Source: an uncultured Oscillospiraceae bacterium
GTDB lineage: Bacteria; Bacillota; Clostridia; Oscillospirales; Ruminococcaceae
Reading direction: 5' to 3'
DNA: 35,160 nt
NCBI GenBank assembly: GCA_900555435.1
Contig: USLH01000004.1
Coordinates: 1-35,160, forward strand
In this document: in pieces, positions 16,138-23,940 of the stretch
How positions within the stretch are numbered: the stretch's first letter is position 1
Layout of the letters: every line of letters starts with the position of its first letter
The notes under the pieces: model-generated
Database searches by the model: none
Told to the model about the DNA's origin: nothing
What the model saw: only the letters and a program-made list of their open reading frames with translations
Position numbers and translations under genes: made by a program

Positions 16138-17880
16138 ATGGAAAAGACAAAAAACTTCTGTCCGGATCGGATCCTATCCTATTTTCGTGCGGAGTGGCTT
16201 CCGCTGGCTCTTGTGACCCTTTCCGGGCTATTTTATAACGTCGGTCTGCTTGCGTCGCCGTGGTTTGAAGGGCGGCTGGCTCAGTGCCTTGCCGATATTC
16301 TCGGCGGGAGCGAAACGGCAGGTACGATGGCGATGCTGGTGCTTTCCTATCTGGTCGTTACGTTGGCGGTGCAGGGAGCACGGTTCGTAAAACGCTTTTA
16401 CGTCCGGCGCTTCGCCAACAACATCAACCGCCGGATGAAGGGCATTCTTTACGCCAATCTGGTACGGGCAAGTAAGGCGTCCTTAGAGAAGGAGAGCGCC
16501 GGAGAACTGATGACCAAGGCCATATCCGACGTAGATGACTGCGTGGAAGGGATGCGGAAGTTCACCACCGAGGTTTTCGACACCGGCGTGGTAATGGTCA
16601 GCTATGGGGTCATGCTCCTCTTTTATGACTGGCGTCTGGCCCTGCTCAGCCTGCTCTTCACCCCTATCTCGTACCTTTGCGCCGCACGGATGAAAAAGCC
16701 GGTGCAGCGTGCGGGAGCAGCCTATAAAAAAGCAGCCGGAGCATTGAGCAGCGCAACGCTTGACCGTGCGGAAAACGCCGTGACCTATCGGATCTACGGC
16801 TGTGAAGACGCCAGAGCGGAACAATACGAAGGGGCGCTGAAAACCTACGAAAAGACCGCCGTCAAAAACAGCGTGTGGCAATCGGCACTGCCGCCCCTTT
16901 ATCTGGCGGCGTCGGAAGCGGGCGTGCTGTTCATCCTGTGGTTCGGGGCGAAAAACGTGCTGGGAACCGGATGGAGCAGCTGGGACATTGCGGCGTTTAC
17001 CACTTTCCTTTCCTGCTTTACGAAGCTGACGGTGAAGTCCTCCAAGGCGGCGAAGCTCTTTAACTCCGTTCAGAAGGCCGAGGTCTCCTGGAAGCGGATC
17101 CGTCCGATGATGAAAGCTCCGGAACCGTTAGATTCGCTTCAGACCACTCCACCCGCCGATGTGACCCTTACCGATCTTTCCTTCTCTTACGGGGAAGAAC
17201 CGGTTTTCTCTGACCTTTCCCTGACGGCGCACCCCGGCGACATCATCGGCGTAACCGGTCCGGTGGCCTGCGGGAAATCCACCTTCGGCCGGACGTTCCT
17301 CTGCGAAGAAGCCTACGGCGGGTCGATCCGGTTCGGGAAAAAGGAGCTTTCCGCCCTTTCCCCACGGGAAATCGTCGGGACGGTGGGCTATCTGGGACAC
17401 GACCCGGAGCTCAGCACTGACACCGTTTCAGAAAACGTCCTTTGCGGCAGCGAAGGGGACGCCCTGCCCTATCTTGAGGTGGCTGCTCTGAAAGGCGAGG
17501 TGCTATCCATGGAAAACGGCGCCGATACGATCGTCGGGAACAACGGAGTGCGCCTTTCCGGCGGACAGGCGCAGCGATTGGCGCTGGCAAGAACGCTTGC
17601 CCATCCGAGGCCGCTGATGATCCTGGACGATCCGTTTTCCGCATTGGATCGTAAGACGGAAGACACCGTTTTCGCCAATTTACAGGCTTATGCGAAGGAT
17701 AAGGTGGTCTTTCTCATTTCCCATCGGCTCTACCACTTCCCGCAGACGCAGAAAGTGATCTTTATGGAAAGCGGAAAAGCGACCATCGGTACCCATGAGG
17801 AGCTGATGGCATCTGTCCCGGCATATCTCCGGCTTTATGAAAGCCAGACAGGAGGGAATCGACATGAAGAAGAGAAATAA
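16138..17880 (+). CDS. ABC exporter half-transporter, subunit 1
   Basis: 580 residues: an N-terminal six-helix membrane domain followed by an ATPase domain. I chose the ATG at 16138, 7 bp after marR. Walker A is GPVACGKST (about 374-382), the signature LSGGQAQRLALART is near 472, Walker B is LMILDD near 492, the D-loop is SALD and the switch His is in LISHRL. The residue after the Walker B aspartate is Asp (ILDDPFSALD), not the catalytic Glu. The signature motif is canonical, and this reciprocal pattern with subunit 2 marks a heterodimeric exporter of the drug or peptide type. The 3' end overlaps subunit 2 by 17 bp. Confidence 0.9.
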   Translation: MEKTKNFCPDRILSYFRAEWLPLALVTLSGLFYNVGLLASPWFEGRLAQCLADILGGSETAGTMAMLVLSYLVVTLAVQGARFVKRFYVRRFANNINRRMKGILYANLVRASKASLEKESAGELMTKAISDVDDCVEGMRKFTTEVFDTGVVMVSYGVMLLFYDWRLALLSLLFTPISYLCAARMKKPVQRAGAAYKKAAGALSSATLDRAENAVTYRIYGCEDARAEQYEGALKTYEKTAVKNSVWQSALPPLYLAASEAGVLFILWFGAKNVLGTGWSSWDIAAFTTFLSCFTKLTVKSSKAAKLFNSVQKAEVSWKRIRPMMKAPEPLDSLQTTPPADVTLTDLSFSYGEEPVFSDLSLTAHPGDIIGVTGPVACGKSTFGRTFLCEEAYGGSIRFGKKELSALSPREIVGTVGYLGHDPELSTDTVSENVLCGSEGDALPYLEVAALKGEVLSMENGADTIVGNNGVRLSGGQAQRLALARTLAHPRPLMILDDPFSALDRKTEDTVFANLQAYAKDKVVFLISHRLYHFPQTQKVIFMESGKATIGTHEELMASVPAYLRLYESQTGGNRHEEEK

Positions 17881-19585
17881 AGTCGGCGTGTTCGCCGCCG
17901 TCCGTATGGCGGCGCTTGCCCACCGCTTTCTTACAATCGGGACCCTTCTGTGCGTAGCGGCTTCCGTCTTAGCATCGCTGATCCCGCCGCTGCTGCTGGC
18001 CCGCATCGTTGACCGGCTGACCGGAGGGCTCCCGCTGACCGTTACCGCCATACTCCTCTATTTCGGGAGCCTTTTGCTGGAGGGGATGCTTTCCTCGGCG
18101 CAGGAAACCTTTCTCATACTCTTCGGTCAGAAAATGACCCACGCCCTGCGTTCGGAAATGTCGCAGAAGCTCACCCGGCTTCCGGCCAGCACACTGGTCT
18201 CCCAGAACCCCGGCGAAGTCGCCGCCCGTTTTTCGGGAGATGTGGACACGGTGGAAGCGCTTTTCACCTCCGGCATCCTCAGCATGGTTGCAGACACCTG
18301 CCGGATTCTTTCGATCCTGGCGGTGATTGCCGTAAAGAACCCGGGGCTTGCTCTGGTTTTACTGGTTGTTCTCCCTCTCTTTGCCGTTTTTACCCGTCAT
18401 GTGCAAAAGTGGATGCTTGCAGCTCAATTGGAAAACCGCCGGGCTGTCGCCGCCGTTTCCGGACAGGTGCCGGAGACCCTTCACAACATCCGCACCATCC
18501 GCCTGCTGGGGTTGGAACATTATAGAGAAGGCCGCTATGACCGGCGGATCGGCGAAAGCTATGCCGCCGTGGAAAAAACGAACTTCTACGACGCCATCTA
18601 TTCACCGGTAGTGCTTTGGCTGGATGCTGCAGTGATCGGCATCGTGATGCTGCTTTCCGCTTCCGGAAAGGCGGAGGTCTTGGCGCTGTTCGGGATGTCG
18701 GTCGGCACTTCGGTGGCCGTCATCAGTTACATCTCCCGCATCTTCACCCCCATCGAGAGCCTCGGCATGGAGATCCAGACCATCCAGTCGGCCATGGCAG
18801 GCATGAAGCGGATCGACGCCTTCCTTTCCCAGCCGGAGCGCACCATTCCTCCGAAACAAAAGACCCCACCCCGGGGCAACGTGGTGCTTTCCCATGTAAC
18901 CTTCGGATACGGCGAAAAGCCGGTGCTTTCTGACTTTTCCATGACCGTAAAAGAAGGGGAACAGGTCACGCTGGTAGGCCGGACCGGAGCCGGGAAAAGC
19001 ACCGTGTTCCGCCTGCTTCTGGGGCTTTATCAACCGAAAGCAGGCGAAATCACCATCGGGGACGTAAAAGTTTCAGACATCACCGACCGGGAGCGCCGCT
19101 CCTGCATCGGCTGCGTGGAGCAGCATTTCTCCCGAGTGCCGGGAACCGTGCTGGAGCAGATCACCTTAGGCGACCCCACGATCACCGAAGAAATGGCGCA
19201 AAAAGCTGCAAAACTGGCAGGAATGGACGACACCATCCGCTCCCTCCCCGAAGGCTACGCCACCGTCTGCACCGATGGGATGTTTTCCCAGGGCGAGTGG
19301 CAGCTTTTGTCCATCGCCCGTGCCGCTGCGGCGGATCCGATGGTGCTCCTGCTGGACGAGATCACCGCAAACTTAGACGCCGAGACCGAAGCGCGGGTGC
19401 TGAAAGCCCTGCGCCGTGCCTCTGAAGGACGCACGGTCCTGTCTATTTCCCACCGCATTTACGAAAACTTGGGTGGAAGAACCGTTGAGATCAAAGCAAC
19501 GGATGCTGGTTCCAAAAAAGCAACTCCCGAAACACTATGGAAAAAGACTAACGATTCGATGTCAAGGCTGAAATGCATGGATTGA
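17864..19585 (+). CDS. ABC exporter half-transporter, subunit 2
   Basis: 573 residues from the ATG at 17864 (ribosome site GGAGGG), which lies inside the end of subunit 1. The membrane domain is followed by an ATPase domain with Walker A GRTGAGKST (about 372-380), Walker B VLLLDE with the canonical catalytic Glu, and the switch His in SISHRI. The ABC signature is degenerate: FSQGEWQLL in place of LSGGQ. Paired with subunit 1, one composite ATP site is fully canonical and the other degenerate, as in TM287/288-type exporters. The natural substrate cannot be read from sequence; MarR control suggests a toxic compound or drug. Confidence 0.9.
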   Translation: MKKRNKVGVFAAVRMAALAHRFLTIGTLLCVAASVLASLIPPLLLARIVDRLTGGLPLTVTAILLYFGSLLLEGMLSSAQETFLILFGQKMTHALRSEMSQKLTRLPASTLVSQNPGEVAARFSGDVDTVEALFTSGILSMVADTCRILSILAVIAVKNPGLALVLLVVLPLFAVFTRHVQKWMLAAQLENRRAVAAVSGQVPETLHNIRTIRLLGLEHYREGRYDRRIGESYAAVEKTNFYDAIYSPVVLWLDAAVIGIVMLLSASGKAEVLALFGMSVGTSVAVISYISRIFTPIESLGMEIQTIQSAMAGMKRIDAFLSQPERTIPPKQKTPPRGNVVLSHVTFGYGEKPVLSDFSMTVKEGEQVTLVGRTGAGKSTVFRLLLGLYQPKAGEITIGDVKVSDITDRERRSCIGCVEQHFSRVPGTVLEQITLGDPTITEEMAQKAAKLAGMDDTIRSLPEGYATVCTDGMFSQGEWQLLSIARAAAADPMVLLLDEITANLDAETEARVLKALRRASEGRTVLSISHRIYENLGGRTVEIKATDAGSKKATPETLWKKTNDSMSRLKCMD

Positions 19586-19615
19586 TGAAAAATATAGGCG
19601 ATTCAAAAAGGGTAT

Positions 19616-19908
19616 AGCATAGGAAACATTGCCGAATCGGTCGATCTCTCCGTTGGCAGGCATGGCTCGGCACTTCGAAAAGAAGTCATAAACGTACTCG
19701 TAGTTCCACCCCATCAGATAGGAGATTCTCTGCAGGTGCTCGTAACCGGCGCCGCTTTTATACTCTTCTTCGCCGCTCTCTTCATAATTGAGCACATTGA
19801 CATAGCCCACCCGGCCGGTTCTTGTATCCCCGTTTTCGACAAACGCCGGAAAAGAAAAGCCGTCAGCGCCAGAAAAAAGCTCAAACCCCCGGCAGTTGTC
19901 CGCTTCAT
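19616..19908 (-). pseudogene. Frameshifted N-terminal remnant of a PBPb-domain sensor
   Basis: One minus frame gives a signal-peptide-like start (MKRTTAGGLSFFLALTAFLF from 19908). A second frame then continues with RVGYVNVLNYEESGE..YKSGAGYEHLQRISYLMGWNYEYVYDFFSKC..NGEIDRFGNVSY. The latter is the opening of the periplasmic-binding-like (PBPb) sensor domain found at the N-terminus of many Clostridia histidine kinases and diguanylate cyclases. After GNVSY the similarity stops and a stop codon follows at 19562. The frameshift and truncation mean no receptor is made. It converges with the ABC operon. Confidence 0.65.
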
Positions 19909-19924
19909 TCTTTCGCGAAATCAT

Positions 19925-20355
19925 TTATGCCGCTTCTCCCTTAAGGTCCATTCGGATTTTTTGATCGGTCGGAAGCCGGATTTTCCCACTCTGCCGCTTC
20001 CTCATAAAACAGAAAAGTGCACTGCCTCATCAGGCAATGCATCTCAAACAGAGCAGCCGGCTGTTTCTTCTCAAGCCATCCTGCTTTATGTCTCAGGCCT
20101 TTGACTGATTGACCGGCACAAACTCCCTCACTATCTGTTTTTTGTCCGTTTCAACAATATAACAATTCATTATTTATTACAATCAAATATTTACTGATTT
20201 TCAAGGGCTTTCACTTAAAACGAGTTGAAACATCAAAAACGGTGCGACTTGCAGCTTCTCAAAAAAGCGAAAAATGCTTTTCATCCATTTTGAAGTCTCC
20301 CACTTGTCCTACAGGGACCGACACACCTGTAAGTGTGATTTTCCCGATGGACCGG
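19925..20355. other. Non-coding, AT-rich stretch with small hairpins
   Basis: About 430 bp with no supportable gene. It holds the hairpin at 20018-20041 and a weak minus-strand promoter-like pair (TTGATT and TTATAT, about 18 bp apart) near 20150-20190 that could once have served the PBPb remnant. A further imperfect stem lies at about 20298-20337 (CACTT...TACAGG against CCTGTAAGTG), just after the crp-type gene. Confidence 0.4.
20000..20041 (-). terminator. Candidate minus-strand terminator
   Basis: TGCACTGCCT/AGGCAATGCA (20018-20041, one mismatch, 4-nt loop), followed on the minus strand by ACTTTTCTGTTTT. It lies 300 bp after the Crp/Fnr gene, which has no closer strong terminator. Confidence 0.45.
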
Positions 20356-21018
20356 TTATATTTTTAAAGCGAAGTGGTTTTTGTGAAAATCCAGAAGCTC
20401 TTCGCTGCGCATTTTCCCAAGCTCCAGCGAAAGGCCGCTGCGTTCCACCCCCAGGTAGTCCGCAAGCTGCTGCCTGGAAAAGGGAATGTCGAATTCGTAA
20501 GTCCCCAGCCGTTGGGCTTCGGCGGAGAGATAAGACATGAGCTTGTCTCGGGTGGTGCGCTGGCTCATGTGCGTGAGCTTTTCGCTGAAACGCAGGTTTT
20601 TCTCAGCAAGATCACTCAGCAGGTTTCGGATGATCCGACTGTGATGGCTACAGGCGGAGGGGCATACGTTCAGGATGCGCTTTACGTTCAAAAACAGAGC
20701 CGTGACCGGCGTTTCGGCGAAGACGTTCACATTCAGCACCGAGCCGGGGGCGCAGGCATAGGCGGCGGCAAAGGTCTGCCCCGGCCCTGCCTTGGAAAGA
20801 ATGTTGCGGTTACCCCAGATATCCTCCTGGATCACCAGGATGCTTCCGGAAAGGATAAGGCCGATGGATTCTGCAGTATCGCCGGCATGGAGCAGAAAGG
20901 CTTCCTTGGGGAAGTCCTTTTTTTCCGCTTGAAGGCAGGAGAGCATGGCAGATGCTTCTTCTGCAGAAATTCCGGAAAAAAGCGGAGAGGAACGGAGCAC
21001 AGGCAAAAAATCTTTCAT
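20356..21018 (-). CDS. Crp/Fnr-family transcriptional regulator
   Basis: 220 residues from the ATG at 21018; the longer frame starts at a TTG inside a palindrome. Residues about 15-115 are a cyclic-nucleotide-binding-like beta barrel (LFSGISAEEASAML, FLLHAGDTAESIGLILSGSI). A long dimer helix follows, and residues about 178-205 form the helix-turn-helix (FSRQQLADYLGVERSGLSLELGKM). No N-terminal cysteine cluster of the E. coli FNR kind is present; three cysteines fall at about 91-123. The gene diverges from a ferredoxin-like gene across a 14-bp palindrome, suggesting control of redox or nitrosative-stress genes. The effector is unknown. Confidence 0.9.
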   Translation of the reverse strand: MKDFLPVLRSSPLFSGISAEEASAMLSCLQAEKKDFPKEAFLLHAGDTAESIGLILSGSILVIQEDIWGNRNILSKAGPGQTFAAAYACAPGSVLNVNVFAETPVTALFLNVKRILNVCPSACSHHSRIIRNLLSDLAEKNLRFSEKLTHMSQRTTRDKLMSYLSAEAQRLGTYEFDIPFSRQQLADYLGVERSGLSLELGKMRSEELLDFHKNHFALKI

Positions 21019-21032
21019 AAAAATCTTCTTTC

Positions 21033-21046
21033 GTTGAAAATTCAAC
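21033..21046. promoter_or_regulatory. Probable Crp/Fnr-type operator
   Basis: A perfect 14-bp palindrome, GTTGAAAATTCAAC, with TTGA/TCAA half-sites typical of the Crp/Fnr family, although with N4 rather than the N6 of the FNR box. Its centre (21039.5) lies 41.5 bp upstream of the predicted ferredoxin start site (about 21081) and just inside the predicted crp transcript, fitting activation of one gene and repression of the other. Confidence 0.65.
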
Positions 21047-21061
21047 AGACGAATCTATTTT

Positions 21062-21090
21062 ATTATAGTATAATCAGATCAGAAAATCAA
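21062..21090 (-). promoter_or_regulatory. Promoter of the Crp/Fnr gene
   Basis: Minus strand -35 TTGATT (21085-21090), 17-bp spacer, -10 TATAAT (21062-21067). The predicted start site is near 21055. Confidence 0.7.
21069..21074 (+). promoter_or_regulatory. -10 element of the ferredoxin gene, no -35
   Basis: Consensus TATAAT on plus; the sequence 17 bp upstream (CAGACG) is no -35. This is the layout expected of an activator-dependent promoter. It interleaves with the divergent crp promoter, so the two probably exclude each other. Confidence 0.6.
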
Positions 21091-21104
21091 GGAGGTCATG
21101 GATT

Positions 21105-21827
21105 ATGAAAAGAAGGATCATTGAGATCAATCGGGATAAATGCAACGGCTGCGGTGCTTGCGCCAAGGCCTGCCACGAGGGAGCCATCGCCATGGTGGAC
21201 GGAAAAGCAAAGCTGATGCGTGATGATTATTGTGACGGGCTCGGCGATTGTCTGCCCGCCTGCCCTACGGGAGCTATAACCTTTGTTGAACGCGAGGCGG
21301 CGGCTTATGACGAAAAAGCTGTTATGGAAAATAAGCGGAAAAAGCTGCAGGAAAAAAAGCATAAGGAGGGCATGCACCTAAGGGGCGGATGCCCGGGCAG
21401 CAGATTCCAAAGAATCGAGCACAGTGAGGAAAGCGATACGGCTGCCGCTGCCGTAAGACCCATAAGCCGACTATCGCAGTGGCCGGTGCAGATAAAGCTT
21501 GTCCCGGTAAATGCACCGTATTTTGACGGTGCAAAGCTGCTCATCGCCGCCGACTGCACGGCATATGCCTACGCCGCCTTTCATGAGCGGTTTATAAAAG
21601 GACACATCACGCTTGTGGGCTGCCCGAAGCTGGACGGTGCGGATTATTCCGAAAAGCTGACCGAGATAATCCGCAATAACGATATTAAAAGCGTTACCGT
21701 CGTTCGCATGGAGGTGCCCTGCTGCGGCGGACTTGAGCAAGCGGTGAAGACCGCACTTCAGCAAAGCGGTAAATTTATTCCGTGGCAGATCGTCATAATT
21801 TCCACAGACGGAAGAATACTTGATTAA
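21105..21827 (+). CDS. 4Fe-4S ferredoxin-like protein with C-terminal extension
   Basis: 240 residues. Residues 1-65 hold two [4Fe-4S] sites of the bacterial ferredoxin type: C13-x2-C16-x2-C19-x3-C23 and C43-x5-C49-x3-C53-P. A linker follows with GGCPGSRFQRIEH, then a domain of about 120 residues (NAPYFDGAKLLIAADCTAYAYAAFHERF, LVGCPKLDGADYSEKLTEII, RMEVPCCGGLEQAV) with more cysteines. This architecture is common in Clostridia next to Crp/Fnr regulators and is probably an electron carrier or cluster protein; the partner is unknown. The ATG has an AAGGAGG ribosome site. ATA codons appear only from about residue 57 onward. Confidence 0.85.
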   Translation: MKRRIIEINRDKCNGCGACAKACHEGAIAMVDGKAKLMRDDYCDGLGDCLPACPTGAITFVEREAAAYDEKAVMENKRKKLQEKKHKEGMHLRGGCPGSRFQRIEHSEESDTAAAAVRPISRLSQWPVQIKLVPVNAPYFDGAKLLIAADCTAYAYAAFHERFIKGHITLVGCPKLDGADYSEKLTEIIRNNDIKSVTVVRMEVPCCGGLEQAVKTALQQSGKFIPWQIVIISTDGRILD

Positions 21828-21869
21828 AAGAGAAATTCGGAAATAATATTTCGGACAGCACAGAGAAGC

Positions 21870-22141
21870 TTAATTTAATGCCTGCTGAACAATTCAAAAG
21901 TACCTTAACCCGAGCATGTCGGTATAAACTTTTGAATTGTTCAGGTGCAAGGTTTTTGCGCAATTTCGCGAAAAACCTTGCACTTTAAAAAGAATCACAT
22001 TTTGATTCTTTTTAAAATCAGGCGACAATCAATGGATACTGACGGTCAAAACAAAGGTTTTGACCCATAAAATCGAGATTTTAACTCGATTTTATATAAT
22101 TGCATTTGCTAATGCAATTATTCAGTAGACATTAATTTAAT
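21870..22141. repeat. Multi-hairpin structured element (MITE-like or RNA)
   Basis: Six consecutive stems fill 272 bp. H1: 21885-21901 with 21928-21944 (17 bp). H2: 21945-21957 with 21971-21983 (13 bp, GTGCAAGGTTTTT). H3: 21984-21996 with 22004-22016 (13 bp). H4: 22044-22052 with 22057-22065 (9 bp). H5: 22067-22077 with 22085-22095 (11 bp). H6: 22096-22106 with 22111-22121 (11 bp). All arms are perfect complements. The ends form an imperfect terminal inverted repeat (21870-21889 against 22121-22140, 17 of 20), and TTAATTTAAT occurs as a direct repeat at both ends (21870-21879 and 22132-22141). There is no coding potential. It could be a mobile miniature element or a multi-stem RNA. Confidence 0.7.
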
Positions 22142-22180
22142 CCAAACACCCCTTCGCAAAGACGACGAAGGGGTGTTTGG
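22142..22180. terminator. Strong hairpin after the beta-helix protein gene
   Basis: CCAAACACCCCTTCG (22142-22156) and its perfect 15-bp complement (22166-22180) flank a 9-nt loop, 7 bp beyond the minus-strand stop at 22187. The U-tracts are weak on both strands (ATTATTTTATT on plus), but the position suggests a terminator for the converging genes. Confidence 0.7.
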
Positions 22181-22186
22181 ATTATT

Positions 22187-23737
22187 TTATTCTAATGTGA
22201 AGCTGCTGTCGATTACTTCGGTTTTGTTCACGCATTTGCCTTCATTTACAATACTGATCGTATTTCCTGCGGATATGACCTTATTCATATCATAGTCCGC
22301 TTCATTCCAGCAGAGGTAAGCTGCGGATATACTGTTGTTCTTTATTGTAATGCTTTTGGCGGGGCAGCCGTTATAAATATGCAGTGCGTTTACGGCAACA
22401 TCCGAAATAACATTGTCGGTAACAGTGAAGCTCTCGGCACTTGTCATTTGAATTGCAGCGCCGTAGGTGAAGCCGTTTTCGGTTTTACCGGTTATATTCT
22501 TAATGGTATTGCCGCTTATGGTAACAACGGCATTATTGCCGGCTTGAATATTGATGCCGCGCCGACAGTTTGAAATCTCATTGCCGGCGATTTTAAAGCT
22601 CGCCATATTGCCCTGCGCAAAAACAGCATAGCCGCTGGATTCATTCCCGGTAAATGTGCAGTTTTCAATCGTTACATTGCCGTCGGCAGCGGAGTGCGGC
22701 ATTCTGAAGCCTGCCTCAAACTTGCAGTTTTTAAAGGTCAGATTTGAGGGATTGCTGTCAATCCTAACGGTATCGGTGAACGTAATGTTTTCGTAAACCA
22801 CATTCTTACCGGCTGCGGAAACGAGATAGCTGTCGCCGGTCTTGGTAATTTTCGCACCGTTAACACCGCTGATTGTAATGTTGTTGACCGTAACGCCGGG
22901 GGTGTAATAGCCGCCGCCGAAAATGCTGTTGCCGGCACCGTTGCTGCCGATAACGCCTTCGCCGTCTCCGATTTCCACTTCGCCGCTGATAATCCATGCA
23001 ATGGAATCAACGGTATCATTCAGCGTGTTATAACCGAACTGACTGCCGCTCGTTACAATTCCCTTGCTTTCACGCCATGCCTTTGCGGCGGCGGTAAGAG
23101 TGTCGTAGGTTTTGCCCAAGCCTATTATGTTGGCGCCGGAAGCATATTCGGCGTCCTTATCATAGGTATTGTCTTTACTGTCATTTTCGTAGGCATACTG
23201 TGCGGCGTAAACCGTGATACCTATACCGTCGATAGAAAGCCCTTGATACTCATTGCCTGCAGCTTCCTTCATATGACCCTTTACGGTGATGACAGCGCTC
23301 TTTTCGCCTGCGAGCAGATGCTCCTCTGTAAGGTTGATATCGCTGTCATTAATCGTCCATTCAATAACCTCGTTCAGCTTTGCGTCACCCTTTATACCGG
23401 TAATTACAAGCTTGTACTTAAGAGCTAAATTGCCGTTGTTTACAACGCGGAGCGCGGGAAGCTCGTATCTGCAGCCCGGCTCCCAAAGAATGTTTTCCGC
23501 CGCTCTGTTATCGGCGGTTTTAAAGGTGAGAGTTTTTCCCTCGGCGGATTCCCATGTTCCGTCGGCCTTTTGCATTTCTAAAGCCACATACAAGTTTCCC
23601 GCCTGAATTTTGTTTACCGCAGTAGATGCGGTGTCGGTAAACCACGCAAAGGTGGTTCCTATGAGCATTGCGACGCAGATTATAAGTGAAAATGCGCTTG
23701 AAAGCAACGCCCGTTTAAGAGATTTGCCGTTTGTCAT
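22187..23737 (-). CDS. SipW-type secreted protein with TasA-like and parallel beta-helix regions
   Basis: 516 residues. The N-terminus has the SipW-dependent signal of TasA/CalY-type proteins: a hydrophobic segment (about 12-32), TTFAWFTDTAST, then KIQAGNLYVALEM. Residues about 35-185 resemble the TasA fold (ALRVVNNGNLALKYKLVITG). From about 235 to 500 there are repeated short turns typical of right-handed parallel beta-helices (NITISGV, YENITFTDTVRI, LTFKNCKFEAG, VTIENCTFTGN, SFKIAGNEISNC, VVTISGNTIKNI, SFTVTDNVISDV, SITIKNNSISA). It is probably an extracellular matrix or surface protein that may bind or process glycans; no catalytic residues were identified. The ribosome site is AAAGGAGG. 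No SipW peptidase is in the window. Confidence 0.85.
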   Translation of the reverse strand: MTNGKSLKRALLSSAFSLIICVAMLIGTTFAWFTDTASTAVNKIQAGNLYVALEMQKADGTWESAEGKTLTFKTADNRAAENILWEPGCRYELPALRVVNNGNLALKYKLVITGIKGDAKLNEVIEWTINDSDINLTEEHLLAGEKSAVITVKGHMKEAAGNEYQGLSIDGIGITVYAAQYAYENDSKDNTYDKDAEYASGANIIGLGKTYDTLTAAAKAWRESKGIVTSGSQFGYNTLNDTVDSIAWIISGEVEIGDGEGVIGSNGAGNSIFGGGYYTPGVTVNNITISGVNGAKITKTGDSYLVSAAGKNVVYENITFTDTVRIDSNPSNLTFKNCKFEAGFRMPHSAADGNVTIENCTFTGNESSGYAVFAQGNMASFKIAGNEISNCRRGINIQAGNNAVVTISGNTIKNITGKTENGFTYGAAIQMTSAESFTVTDNVISDVAVNALHIYNGCPAKSITIKNNSISAAYLCWNEADYDMNKVISAGNTISIVNEGKCVNKTEVIDSSFTLE

Positions 23738-23805
23738 TGCTTCTTTTCCTCCTTTATAAAATTTTTTTCAATGACAATATGTAAACGCGTTTTTCCGCGG
23801 TTTAC

Positions 23806-23849
23806 AACACTTCAGTCTCAAAATGTATAGGTTTTGAGACTGAAGTGTT
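23806..23849. repeat. Perfect 18-bp inverted repeat
   Basis: AACACTTCAGTCTCAAAA (23806-23823) and its exact complement (23832-23849) flank an 8-nt loop TGTATAGG. It lies upstream of the beta-helix gene. No U-tract follows on either strand, so a plain terminator is unlikely; an operator or transposon-type end is possible. Confidence 0.75.
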
Positions 23850-23895
23850 TACGGTGAAACCATATAAAATTTTTTAACATTTTTATAAAAAGGGA

Positions 23896-23924
23896 TTGCA
23901 ATACGGAAATAATTGTGTTAAAAT
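23896..23924 (+). promoter_or_regulatory. Orphan promoter between the paired palindromes
   Basis: -35 TTGCAA (23896-23901), 17-bp spacer, -10 TAAAAT (23919-23924). The start site would lie near 23931. No plus-strand gene follows, only two hairpins (23941-23966 and 24000-24032), so the product could be a short RNA. Confidence 0.45.
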
Positions 23925-23940
23925 AGGAAAGAAATATAAT

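Noticed and set aside
19736..20104. Plus-strand frame of 122 codons downstream of the ABC operon
   Set aside because: Half lies antisense to the PBPb remnant and the rest is AT-rich, low-complexity sequence without domain features or ribosome site.
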